64,000 bases of DNA, taken from NCBI RefSeq assembly GCF_045689245.1, contig NZ_CP136865.1, forward strand, positions 2,666,001 to 2,730,000, in the 5' to 3' direction. Every line of letters starts with the position of its first letter. Position 1 is the first letter of the stretch. Shown piece by piece: positions 17,732 to 26,103 of this stretch. This stretch comes from Congregibacter brevis. Lineage in GTDB: Bacteria; Pseudomonadota; Gammaproteobacteria; Pseudomonadales; Halieaceae. The position numbers and the translations under genes are program-made. Under the pieces are notes generated by a model. The model was not told the DNA's origin. It searched no databases and saw only the letters and a list, made by a program, of their open reading frames with translations.

Positions 17732-20046
17732 TCCTCTAAGGGGGGCGGCGCGATCACTTCTCGTTGACCATTGGTACCCATCTCTGTGACGACGCCGGCG
17801 GCCTCCATCGCTTCAATGAGCCGAGCCGCTCGGTTGTAGCCTATGCGCAGTTTCCGCTGAACGCTGGATATAGAGGCGCGTCGACTCTTGGTGACAAAAT
17901 GCACTGCCTCGTCATAAAGCGCATCGCTCTCATCATCACCTTCGGAAGCCTCGGACTGCAGCTCTCCAGGGGTCACAGCCGTGCTGCTCCCCTCATCAAG
18001 CAAGCCCTCAATGTAGGCAGGCTCGCCGCGACGCTTCCAGTCCGCAACAACACGGTGCACCTCGTCGTCGGACACAAATGCTCCGTGCACCCGAGTCGAT
18101 AAGCTGCTGCCGGGCGGCATGTAGAGCATATCTCCATGACCGAGGAGCTGCTCTGCCCCGCCCTGATCCAGAATGGTTCGAGAATCGACTTTGGAACTCA
18201 CCTGAAAGGCAATTCGCGTAGGGATGTTTGCCTTAATCAGGCCGGTGATAACGTCCACGGAGGGACGCTGGGTCGCGAGTACCAGGTGGATACCCGCGGC
18301 CCGCGCTTTTTGTGCGATGCGCGCGATCAGCTGTTCAACCTTTTTGCCGACAATCATCATCATGTCCGCAAATTCGTCGATCACGACAACGATTGCGGGT
18401 AGCGCCTCAAGCTCTGGCGCGGTCTGCTCATCCACGGGTGTCATCGACAATTGATCCGGCACCCAAAGTGGATCTTCCAGGGGAGTGCCCGCCTTTACCG
18501 CATCCTGAATCTTACGGTTATACCCGGCCAGGTTACGCACGCCCAGAGACGCCATAAGTTTGTAGCGACGCTCCATCTCCGCAACACACCAGCGAAGACC
18601 ATTGGCGGCATCCTTCATGTCGGTGATAACGGGTGTTAACAGATGGGGAATGCCATCGTACACCGACAGTTCCAGCATTTTTGGATCGACCAGAATCATG
18701 CGCACATCCGCCGGCGTAGACTTGTATAGCAGGCTAATAAGCATGGCATTAACACCAACGGACTTACCTGATCCCGTTGTTCCGGCTACCAGCAAATGCG
18801 GCATACGGGCTAGGTCAGCCACCACCGGTTGGCCGGAGATGTCGTGTCCCAGTGCAAAGGTTAATGCAGACTTGGACTGATCAAAGGTTCGGGACGACAG
18901 CACTTCCCGGAAGTTAACAATCTCACGGTGCTCGTTGGGTATCTCGATACCGACAACGCTCTTTCCAGGGATCACTTCGACAACGCGAACAGAAATCACG
19001 GCGAGGGATCGGGCGAGATCTTTTGCGAGATTGGATATTCGCGAGACCTTAACGCCAGCCGCCGGCTGAATCTCAAAGCGCGTGATGACCGGGCCAGGGT
19101 ACACAGCCGTGACCTCGGCGGTGATCCCAAAGTCTGCTAGCTTCAGCTCCAGCAGCTTAGAAAGCTTCTCAAGAGCTTCAGGGGAATATCCGTCACCGGA
19201 ATTACGCTCGGCCTCGTCCAGTATTTCGAGCGGTGGGACCTCTCCCGTCACGGGGGCATCAAAGAGCGGAACCTGTTTTTCCCTTTCGACCCTTTCAGAC
19301 TTCTCCGGTGGCGGTTTTAGCGGCTTAATCTTTGGCGGCGTACGTTTTTTCTCTTTCTCTACGTGCTGGTCAATGACCTGGCGTCTCGCTTCCAACTGCT
19401 TCTCTCGTGCCCTGCGGTCCTGAACATCGTCCCGTAACTTCAGTAATCGGGACTTCGCTGTGCCGACGCCGTGGATCGCAAGGCCCCCTAAGCGGTCCAT
19501 CAGGCCTAACCAGCTTAAGTCGGTGAAAATCGTCATACCAAACAAGAAAACCGCGACCAGGATGAGTCGTGCTCCAAAGCCATTAAAGGCCGTGTCCATT
19601 GCGGATCCCAATGCCAAGCCTATGATTCCCCCCGCGCCCTGGGGCAAGGGGCCGCTGGCACCCACATTAAGCGCGGCCAAAGCAGTCCCAGAAGCCATAA
19701 CCAAGGCCAGCCCCAGCGCTCTAACACTGAGAGCGGCGCCAGAAAACGCCTTCGGCTGCTGCCTTTCGGCAAACAGCAGCGCGGCACGGTAAGCGAGCAT
19801 CAGTGGAAACAGGTATGCCAGATAACCCACGAGGGAAAAACACACATCCGCCAGCCAAGCGCCCGTAGGGCCACCAAGATTGCTCACCTGACCGCCGGAG
19901 CCGGTGCCCGACCACCCAGGATCGGCCTGGGAATAACTCACCAGACTCACCAGCACATAAGCGCAGATTGCAGCAACAGCGATCAGTAATCCCTCTCGCA
20001 AACGCGGGGACGCTGGATCCTGAGCCTCTGTGGGTTGCCGGGGCAT
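17728..20046 (-). CDS. ftsK: DNA translocase FtsK
   Basis: FtsK couples septation to chromosome dimer resolution. The 772-residue protein has four to five membrane helices (residues 20-200), a short charged linker (about 205-285, much shorter than in E. coli), the RecA-like motor with Walker A TTGSGKSVGVN (Lys428) and Walker B VVVIDEFADMM, and a C-terminal winged-helix gamma domain (about 700-770) that reads KOPS sites. AGAGG lies about 8 nt before the ATG. It heads the leftward operon ftsK-lolA-rarA-crcB-serS-cysG and is divergent from trxB. The 149 bp between them must hold both promoters, but no convincing hexamer pair is visible. Confidence 0.97.
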   Translation of the reverse strand: MPRQPTEAQDPASPRLREGLLIAVAAICAYVLVSLVSYSQADPGWSGTGSGGQVSNLGGPTGAWLADVCFSLVGYLAYLFPLMLAYRAALLFAERQQPKAFSGAALSVRALGLALVMASGTALAALNVGASGPLPQGAGGIIGLALGSAMDTAFNGFGARLILVAVFLFGMTIFTDLSWLGLMDRLGGLAIHGVGTAKSRLLKLRDDVQDRRAREKQLEARRQVIDQHVEKEKKRTPPKIKPLKPPPEKSERVEREKQVPLFDAPVTGEVPPLEILDEAERNSGDGYSPEALEKLSKLLELKLADFGITAEVTAVYPGPVITRFEIQPAAGVKVSRISNLAKDLARSLAVISVRVVEVIPGKSVVGIEIPNEHREIVNFREVLSSRTFDQSKSALTFALGHDISGQPVVADLARMPHLLVAGTTGSGKSVGVNAMLISLLYKSTPADVRMILVDPKMLELSVYDGIPHLLTPVITDMKDAANGLRWCVAEMERRYKLMASLGVRNLAGYNRKIQDAVKAGTPLEDPLWVPDQLSMTPVDEQTAPELEALPAIVVVIDEFADMMMIVGKKVEQLIARIAQKARAAGIHLVLATQRPSVDVITGLIKANIPTRIAFQVSSKVDSRTILDQGGAEQLLGHGDMLYMPPGSSLSTRVHGAFVSDDEVHRVVADWKRRGEPAYIEGLLDEGSSTAVTPGELQSEASEGDDESDALYDEAVHFVTKSRRASISSVQRKLRIGYNRAARLIEAMEAAGVVTEMGTNGQREVIAPPPLED

Positions 20047-20195
20047 CTCAATAACCTCTATGACGAGGGCTTAGTTTCACGATGTTTTCTATTTTATTCA
20101 ATAGCTTAAAGTAATTTCCTGATACTAATTTGATCTTTGCTCGCAGAGCGACCATCTATTACCATGGGCGCCTTTTTATATGAGACCACCACACA

Positions 20196-21149
20196 ATGTC
20201 TGACGTTCAACATCATAAGCTGATCATACTGGGTTCCGGGCCTGCTGGTTACACCGCCGCTGTCTATGCGGCACGCGCTAATCTCAATCCCGTAGTGATA
20301 ACCGGCATGCAGCAAGGCGGCCAATTGACCACCACCACGGAGGTCGAAAACTGGCCCGGTGGTGCCCATGACCTTCAGGGCCCCGGGCTCATGCAGGACA
20401 TGCTCTCCCATGTGGAGCGTTTTGGAACGTCAGTTGTCTTTGACCACATTGATTCCGTTGACTTGAGCTCGCGCCCTATCAAACTCAAGGGATCGGGAGA
20501 ATACAGCTGCGATGCGCTGATTATCTCTACCGGCGCCTCTGCTCAGTATCTTGGCCTGCCCAGTGAAGAAAAGTTTTTGGGTAAAGGCGTTAGCGCCTGC
20601 GCCACCTGCGATGGGTTTTTCTATCGCAACAAGCGGGTTGCCGTAGTCGGCGGTGGGAATACCGCAGTGGAAGAAGCCCTGTATTTGTCCAATCTGGCTG
20701 AGAAGGTCATTCTGGTGCATCGTCGCGATAGCCTGCGAGCGGAAAAAGTCCTGCAGGACCGTCTCTTCGCCCGTGAAGCCGAGGGCAAAGTCGAGTTTCG
20801 TTGGAATCACACCCTGGAAGAAGTTCTCGGAGACGACAGTGGCGTGACGGGCATGCGCATCGCCCCCACCGATGGCAGTGTCAGTGAAGATGTCGAACTC
20901 GCCGGTGTGTTCATCGCCATCGGGCACAAGCCCAACACAGACATCTTTGAGGGACAGCTGGACATGAATGGCGGATACATCAAGGTCCACAGCGGCATCG
21001 AGGGGAACGCCACGGCCACAAGCGTTCCCGGTGTTTTTGCAGCGGGCGATGTGGGCGATCATATCTATCGGCAAGCAGTTACATCGGCAGGGTTCGGATG
21101 CATGGCTGCGCTGGATGCCGAGAAATATCTTGATGAGGTGGCCGGCTAA
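20196..21149 (+). CDS. trxB: Thioredoxin reductase
   Basis: TrxB reduces thioredoxin with NADPH through FAD and a redox cystine. The 317-residue protein has the FAD motif GSGPAGYTAAVYAARA near residue 13, the redox-active CATC at Cys135/Cys138, the NADPH motif GGGNTAVEEALYL near 152 and the C-terminal FAD segment GVFAAGDVGDHIYRQAVTSA. It is divergent from ftsK, as in Pseudomonas, and is followed by aat. Confidence 0.97.
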   Translation: MSDVQHHKLIILGSGPAGYTAAVYAARANLNPVVITGMQQGGQLTTTTEVENWPGGAHDLQGPGLMQDMLSHVERFGTSVVFDHIDSVDLSSRPIKLKGSGEYSCDALIISTGASAQYLGLPSEEKFLGKGVSACATCDGFFYRNKRVAVVGGGNTAVEEALYLSNLAEKVILVHRRDSLRAEKVLQDRLFAREAEGKVEFRWNHTLEEVLGDDSGVTGMRIAPTDGSVSEDVELAGVFIAIGHKPNTDIFEGQLDMNGGYIKVHSGIEGNATATSVPGVFAAGDVGDHIYRQAVTSAGFGCMAALDAEKYLDEVAG

Positions 21150-21192
21150 ATACCCCGCTCCTCTCACTTCTCTCTACCCATCCCCAAACACC

Positions 21193-21903
21193 GTGCCCCT
21201 GCTGAGTCATCTGGCACCCGGCGAAGACTTCCCTCCAAGCAGCGAAGCCCTCGCCTACCCTAACGGTCTACTGGCCGCCGGGGGGCAGCTGGATAGCCAA
21301 ACACTATTGTCTGCCTATCGCCGCGGAATTTTCCCCTGGTATGAGGCCCCCCAGCCGGTGCTTTGGTGGACACCAGACCCACGCTCAATTTTGCTCCCGG
21401 ACGAGCTTCACGTCTCCCGTTCCTTGCGTAAAACGCTGCGACGGAGTGAACTGAGGCTGTGCGTCGACAAGGCCTTCTCCCAGGTAATGAAGGCCTGCGC
21501 GGCCCCCCGCCTTGATCAACAGGGAACATGGATCGATACGGCGATGATCAGCGCTTACAGCGACCTGCAGCACCTGGGTTATGCTCACTCCGTAGAAGTG
21601 TGGCGTGAGGAAGACCTCGTCGGTGGCTTGTACGGGGTTTCTATTGGTGGAGCGTTCTTTGGCGAAAGCATGTTTTCCCGTGAGACCGACGCCTCAAAGA
21701 TTGCTCTGGTTGCTTTGGTGCACATCCTTAAGAGGAGCGGCGGTGGCTTTGTTGATTGCCAGATTGAGAGCGAACACCTGAACAGTCTTGGGGCAAGGAA
21801 TGTTTCCCGAGTGGACTTTGAGAATCGACTTCAGCACACTATTGCTATGCACACATCCCCTGATAATTGGACGCTCCCAGCGAGCACAGGCGAGCTAATT
21901 TGA
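21193..21903 (+). CDS. aat: Leucyl/phenylalanyl-tRNA--protein transferase
   Basis: Aat adds Leu or Phe from charged tRNA to N-terminal Lys or Arg, creating N-degrons for ClpS/ClpAP. Motifs include PNGLLAAGGQL, YRRGIFPWYE, LWWTPDPRSIL and GGLYGVSIGGAFFGESMFS. Starting at GTG 21193 gives 236 residues, close to the 234 of E. coli Aat, and places PNGLLA about 22 residues in, as in the family. An in-frame ATG at 21133 inside trxB would add 20 Pro/Ser-rich residues; neither start has a strong Shine-Dalgarno. It acts with bpt, clpS and clpA, all encoded within 5 kb. Confidence 0.95.
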   Translation: MPLLSHLAPGEDFPPSSEALAYPNGLLAAGGQLDSQTLLSAYRRGIFPWYEAPQPVLWWTPDPRSILLPDELHVSRSLRKTLRRSELRLCVDKAFSQVMKACAAPRLDQQGTWIDTAMISAYSDLQHLGYAHSVEVWREEDLVGGLYGVSIGGAFFGESMFSRETDASKIALVALVHILKRSGGGFVDCQIESEHLNSLGARNVSRVDFENRLQHTIAMHTSPDNWTLPASTGELI

Positions 21904-21937
21904 AGCATTGCCGACGTTCTAAAATTCGAGAAACAGC

Positions 21938-22669
21938 ATGACGTCGTCATTACGCGATCTAAAGGTGTATACCACCTATCCGCACCGCTGCAGCTATCTC
22001 GAAGAGGAAGAAGCGACAACACTGTTCATAGATCCACGGCAGACCGTTGATCAAACGCTCTACAGCAACCTTTCGATGTTGGGTTTTCGTCGAAGCGGAA
22101 ACCATATCTATCGCCCTCACTGCAGTCACTGCAACGCCTGTATACCGGCTCGGGTACATGTCAACGATTTCAAAGCAAACCGTAGCCAGCGCCGCTGCCT
22201 GAAACGCAACGCGGATCTGGAAGTATCTATTCGTAGTTCTGCCTCAGATGATGAGAGCTACGATTTATACGATCGATACATTCGCGCAAGACACGCTGAT
22301 GGGGATATGTACCCTCCCGATCGGGATCAATTCGAATCGTTTCTTAACAATCCCTGGGACTGTACCGAGTATTGTGAGTTTCGTGACGACGGACGATTAG
22401 TGGCAGTGGCGGTTGTCGACGTAATGCTCGACGGTTTGTCTGCGATCTACACTTTTTTCGACCCGAAGGAAGATGCTCGTAGCCTCGGTCGCCACGCTGT
22501 CTTGTGGCAGATAGAGCGCAGCAAGTCCTTGGGCCTACCGTACGTTTATTTGGGTTATTGGATACGCAACTGCGACAAGATGTCCTACAAGTCCGATTAT
22601 CAACCTCTGGAAACACTCATCAACAACCAGTGGCAGCGCTCTACTGAGGGTCTTATCGAGACGTTCTAG
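21938..22669 (+). CDS. bpt: Aspartate/glutamate leucyltransferase (Bpt-type, formerly arginyl-tRNA-protein transferase)
   Basis: Bacterial Bpt transfers Leu from Leu-tRNA to N-terminal Asp or Glu, making them substrates for ClpS. The 243-residue protein has the N-terminal cysteine cluster region with CSYLEEEEATTLFID, the RRSGNHIYRPHCSHCNACIPARV motif (CxxCxxC type, cited as HCSHCNACIPARV), and the C-terminal YLGYWI and MSYKSDYQPLE segments diagnostic of the family. It lies 34 bp after aat. Annotation as ate is common, but the bacterial branch transfers Leu rather than Arg. Confidence 0.94.
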   Translation: MTSSLRDLKVYTTYPHRCSYLEEEEATTLFIDPRQTVDQTLYSNLSMLGFRRSGNHIYRPHCSHCNACIPARVHVNDFKANRSQRRCLKRNADLEVSIRSSASDDESYDLYDRYIRARHADGDMYPPDRDQFESFLNNPWDCTEYCEFRDDGRLVAVAVVDVMLDGLSAIYTFFDPKEDARSLGRHAVLWQIERSKSLGLPYVYLGYWIRNCDKMSYKSDYQPLETLINNQWQRSTEGLIETF

Positions 22670-22805
22670 GCATGACCCGCGGGCATCATCGAAGCGATTG
22701 CGCCATCTGCAGTCATAACCCCCAGTTTTCACACGCTTTTGCTGTGGCTCTCCGAGGGCTTTTCGGGCAGAATGCGCGCTGATTTTTTACTGTAGTAGCA
22801 AATGA

Positions 22806-23024
22806 ATGGCTAAAGAAGACCAGATTGAGATGGAAGGTGAAGTCGTTGACACCCTTCCCAACACCACGTTTCGAGTAAAGCTCGAAAACGATCACGTGGT
22901 TACCGCCCACATATCAGGAAAGATGCGTAAGAACTACATTCGTATTCTCACCGGTGACAAGGTGCGTGTTGAACTAACGCCTTACGACCTCACCAAAGGT
23001 CGCATTACCTATCGCGAGCGCTAA
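22806..23024 (+). CDS. infA: Translation initiation factor IF-1
   Basis: IF-1 blocks the ribosomal A site during initiation. The 72-residue S1/OB-fold protein is canonical: MAKEDQIEMEGEVVDTLPN, HISGKMRKNYIRILTGDKV and LTPYDLTKGRITYR. A nearby ATG at 22802 is followed by an immediate stop (ATG AAT GGC TAA), so 22806 is the start. The 136-bp gap before it may hold its own promoter. It is convergent with clpA across a 100-bp gap. Confidence 0.98.
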   Translation: MAKEDQIEMEGEVVDTLPNTTFRVKLENDHVVTAHISGKMRKNYIRILTGDKVRVELTPYDLTKGRITYRER

Positions 23025-23124
23025 TCAGCGCTAAGCGATCGCCTAAGATGCAATACGCCGGCGCCCCCCCTGCTTGCCGGCACCGACTACGCAACTTCCA
23101 GGCACCTTCCAGGCGACTTCCAGC

Positions 23125-25422
23125 CTAGCTGACAGCCAGCTCGTCGGCCGGCGAGTCCTCAGGCTCAGGTACGCTTACCTCAAGACCATCCCCTGCGGCG
23201 TTAAGCCGCACTAGAGCAGTTCCGCCGGTGTTCGCTAGTGCGCCAAACAACACCATCTCGGCGAGGGGCTTTTTGATGTGATCCTGAATCACACGATCCA
23301 TGGGTCTAGCCCCCATATGCTGGTCGTAACCTTTCTCAACAAGCCATAAACGAGCATCCTCATCCACATCCAGGGTGATGCGTTTCTCATCCAGCTGCCC
23401 TTGCAGTTCCGCAAGAAATTTGTCCACCACAGTAAGGATGACATCCTCACCCAAGGGCTGAAACTGCACGATACTATCCAAACGGTTACGAAACTCTGGA
23501 GTGAACATACGACTGATCGCTTCCATTCCATCAGTACTATGATCCTGCGCGGTAAAGCCAATCGAGCGCCGGCTGATTGTCTCTGCTCCCGCATTGGTGG
23601 TCATCACAAGAATGATGTTTCTGAAGTCTGCCTTGCGCCCATTATTGTCGGTCAGAGTGCCGTGATCCATTACCTGTAACAGTAGGTTAAACACCTCGGG
23701 GTGAGCCTTTTCAATCTCGTCCAACAACACCACCGCGTGAGGATGCTTTGTCGCTGCGTCAGTCAGCAAACCGCCTTGGTCAAAGCCCACGTAGCCCGGA
23801 GGCGCACCGATCAGGCGAGACACCGTGTGGCGCTCCATGTATTCGGACATATCAAAGCGAATAAGCTCCAGGCCCAAAATCTTGGCCAACTGCCGTGTAA
23901 CCTCGGTCTTTCCGACACCGGTAGGACCAGCCAGGAGGAAGGAGCCAATAGGCTTGTCACCGCCCCGCAAGCCAGCTCGAGCCATTTTGATAGAGGTTGA
24001 AAGGCTGCTTACCGCGTCGTCCTGACCGAATACCACCATCTTGAGATTGCTCTCGAGCTTGAGGAGTACATCTTTGTCATTACGATTCACCGACTTTGGT
24101 GGAATCCGCGCAATCTTCGCCACCACGGCTTCGACATCATGCTTGCCGATCACCTTCTTGCGCTTTGATGGAGACTGGAGCTGCTGATAGGCGCCAGCTT
24201 CGTCAATTACATCGATAGCCTTATCTGGGAGAAAACGGTCGGTGATATAACGCGCCGATAGATCAGTCGCTACCCGCAGTGCCTGATCGGTGTAGCGCAG
24301 CCCGTGATGCTCTTCGAATCGCGACTTTAGGCCCTTAAGGATCTTGTAGGCATCGTCAGCGCTAGGTTCCATGACGTCGATCTTCTGAAAGCGCCGGCTG
24401 AGTGCCTTGTCCTTGTCAAAAATGCCACGGTATTCCTGAAAGGTTGTAGAGCCGATGCAACGCAGCCTGCCAGAGGTCAACAATGGCTTTAGGAGATTAC
24501 TCGCGTCCATGACGCCACCGCTTGCGGCCCCCGCGCCAATAATCGTGTGAATCTCGTCAATGAACAGCACGGCGCCTTCCCGTCGCTTGAGCTCTGCGAG
24601 GAGTCCTTTAAAGCGCTTCTCGAAGTCACCGCGGTATTTTGTTCCGGCCAGAAGGGACCCAAGGTCGAGGGAATACACCTCGGCCCCTTTGAGCATCTCC
24701 GGCACCTCACCATCTTCAATGAGCTTGGCCAGGCCTTCGGCGATTGCGGTTTTGCCCACGCCGGACTCACCCACCAGCAAAGGATTGTTTTTGCGTCGCC
24801 GCGCCAACACTTGAATCACGCGCTCTACTTCTGAAGATCGGCCAATGAGGGGGTCGATCCGGCCTTCGCGAGCTTCCTCGTTGAGGTTCGTGGCAAAGCT
24901 GTCCAAGGGATTGCTCTCGCCTTCTTCGCTTGCGCCTTCAGCGCGTTCGGCTTCGGGCTCACTGCCGTTGTGCTCGTCGCCTTCGTCGACCTTGGAAATG
25001 CCGTGAGTGATGTAATTCACCACATCAAGTCGCGACACGCTTTGGGTTTTAAGGAAGTAAACAGCTTGAGACTCTTGCTCAGAGAAAATCGCTACCAGGA
25101 CATTCGCTCCCGTAACCTCGCTGCGTCCAGAGCTTTGGACATGAAACACGGCTCGCTGAAGAACACGCTGAAAGCCCAAGGTCGGCTGAGTCTCTCGCTC
25201 CTGCTCGTCCTCGGGAATCAAAGGCGTGGTCGAATCGATAAACTCGACCAAATCGCCTCTGAGAGCACTCAGCTCCGCGCCGCATGCTTTGAGCACACGA
25301 ATGGCATCGTTGTTATCCAGTAATGCGAGTAACAGATGCTCCACGGTCATAAATTCGTGTCTGCGCGAGCGAGCTGCGCGGAAAGCGTCGTTCAGCGTCT
25401 GCTCAAGTTCCTTACTTAGCAT
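23125..25422 (-). CDS. clpA: ATP-dependent Clp protease ATP-binding subunit ClpA
   Basis: ClpA is the unfoldase of the ClpAP protease. The 765-residue protein has the N-domain with two repeats (1-145) that binds ClpS, an acidic linker, the D1 AAA+ module with Walker A GESGVGKT (Lys224), the D2 module with Walker A GPTGVGKT (Lys505), and the IGF loop (RRSIGFTA, about 620) that docks on ClpP. AAGGAG lies 8 nt before the ATG. It follows clpS by 20 bp. ClpP is not in the window. Confidence 0.98.
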   Translation of the reverse strand: MLSKELEQTLNDAFRAARSRRHEFMTVEHLLLALLDNNDAIRVLKACGAELSALRGDLVEFIDSTTPLIPEDEQERETQPTLGFQRVLQRAVFHVQSSGRSEVTGANVLVAIFSEQESQAVYFLKTQSVSRLDVVNYITHGISKVDEGDEHNGSEPEAERAEGASEEGESNPLDSFATNLNEEAREGRIDPLIGRSSEVERVIQVLARRRKNNPLLVGESGVGKTAIAEGLAKLIEDGEVPEMLKGAEVYSLDLGSLLAGTKYRGDFEKRFKGLLAELKRREGAVLFIDEIHTIIGAGAASGGVMDASNLLKPLLTSGRLRCIGSTTFQEYRGIFDKDKALSRRFQKIDVMEPSADDAYKILKGLKSRFEEHHGLRYTDQALRVATDLSARYITDRFLPDKAIDVIDEAGAYQQLQSPSKRKKVIGKHDVEAVVAKIARIPPKSVNRNDKDVLLKLESNLKMVVFGQDDAVSSLSTSIKMARAGLRGGDKPIGSFLLAGPTGVGKTEVTRQLAKILGLELIRFDMSEYMERHTVSRLIGAPPGYVGFDQGGLLTDAATKHPHAVVLLDEIEKAHPEVFNLLLQVMDHGTLTDNNGRKADFRNIILVMTTNAGAETISRRSIGFTAQDHSTDGMEAISRMFTPEFRNRLDSIVQFQPLGEDVILTVVDKFLAELQGQLDEKRITLDVDEDARLWLVEKGYDQHMGARPMDRVIQDHIKKPLAEMVLFGALANTGGTALVRLNAAGDGLEVSVPEPEDSPADELAVS

Positions 25423-25442
25423 GTACTATCTCCTTCGATGAG

Positions 25443-25778
25443 CTAGTCCTCGGATGCTTCGATCTCACACAGCAATGGATGCTGATGGTCCCGCGCATAC
25501 TGATTAACCTGTGCCGATTTTGTTTCAGCGATGTCTTTCGTATAAATCCCGCAAACGCCCTTGCCGTGGGTATGAACGGTGAGCATAACCTGCGTAGCCT
25601 GTTCTCGGTTCATTTTGAAGAATACTTCCAGAATCTCGACGACAAACTCCATGGGGGTGTAGTCGTCGTTCAGCAGCACCACTTTATAAAGCGGGGGCCG
25701 CTTAAGCTTGGGCTTGGCTTCCTGAAGTGCAAGCCCACCGTCATCGCCGTGGTCTTCCTGATCATTGTTCGACGACAT
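25443..25778 (-). CDS. clpS: ClpS, N-degron adaptor for ClpAP
   Basis: ClpS recognises N-terminal Leu, Phe, Tyr and Trp and delivers substrates to ClpA. From the ATG at 25778 it is 111 residues, with a disordered acidic N-terminal tail (needed in the family for delivery) and then the core PPLYKVVLLNDDYTPMEFVVEIL, cited as YKVVLLNDDYTPMEFVVE, and VHTHGKGVCGIYTKDIAETK. The core contains the NDD and His residues of the N-degron pocket. The frame stays open upstream to 25943, but homologues begin near 25778 with a short acidic tail, and GGTGG lies just ahead of this ATG. Confidence 0.93.
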   Translation of the reverse strand: MSSNNDQEDHGDDGGLALQEAKPKLKRPPLYKVVLLNDDYTPMEFVVEILEVFFKMNREQATQVMLTVHTHGKGVCGIYTKDIAETKSAQVNQYARDHQHPLLCEIEASED

Positions 25779-26103
25779 CCACCAAAGCGACGAACTTCCA
25801 CCGATAGGATTGCCCGCCGACGCAGTTTCACGATAGCACTCAACGCTGGCGTTAGGATGAACTCCAAACGGCGCTTGCAGCGGATCACAGTCGTGATTCC
25901 GAGGGGCTGGGAGATGCTTTTCTAGACGATATTGGCTTTGCATTGTATTGATTATAAGGCTTTTGAAATCGAGCGCGAGGCCTCATAAAAAAACCCGCCG
26001 CGGTAGCCCGGGCGGGTCTATCATGACAGGCTCAAACGCCTATCAAACACTCACTCATCTGCCCTTGAAAGCCAATGAGGAGCGATTATTACCGTCGTTT
26101 ACT
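25779..26103 (-). other. Gap between icd and clpS: icd terminator and clpS leader
   Basis: No convincing gene is present in these 325 bp. The left two thirds would be the clpS promoter and leader: a perfect TATAAT on the minus strand (+ strand 25951-25956) would start RNA near 25944 and give a leader of about 166 nt, but no good -35 accompanies it. The right part holds the icd terminator (25987-26018). The cold-shock-like gene cspD, which sits here in pseudomonads as I recall, is absent. Confidence 0.5.
25987..26018 (-). terminator. Rho-independent terminator of icd
   Basis: Read on the minus strand, CCCGCC and GGCGGG pair around an 11-nt loop (cgggctaccgc) and are followed at once by seven T residues. 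It lies about 85 bp after the icd stop and separates icd from the clpS leader. Confidence 0.88.

Noticed and set aside
23040..23124. GCCGGC repeats and three CTTCCAGGC-like repeats between infA and clpA
   Set aside because: GCCGGC is self-palindromic, no T-run follows, and the short repeats are imperfect; not convincing as a terminator or element.
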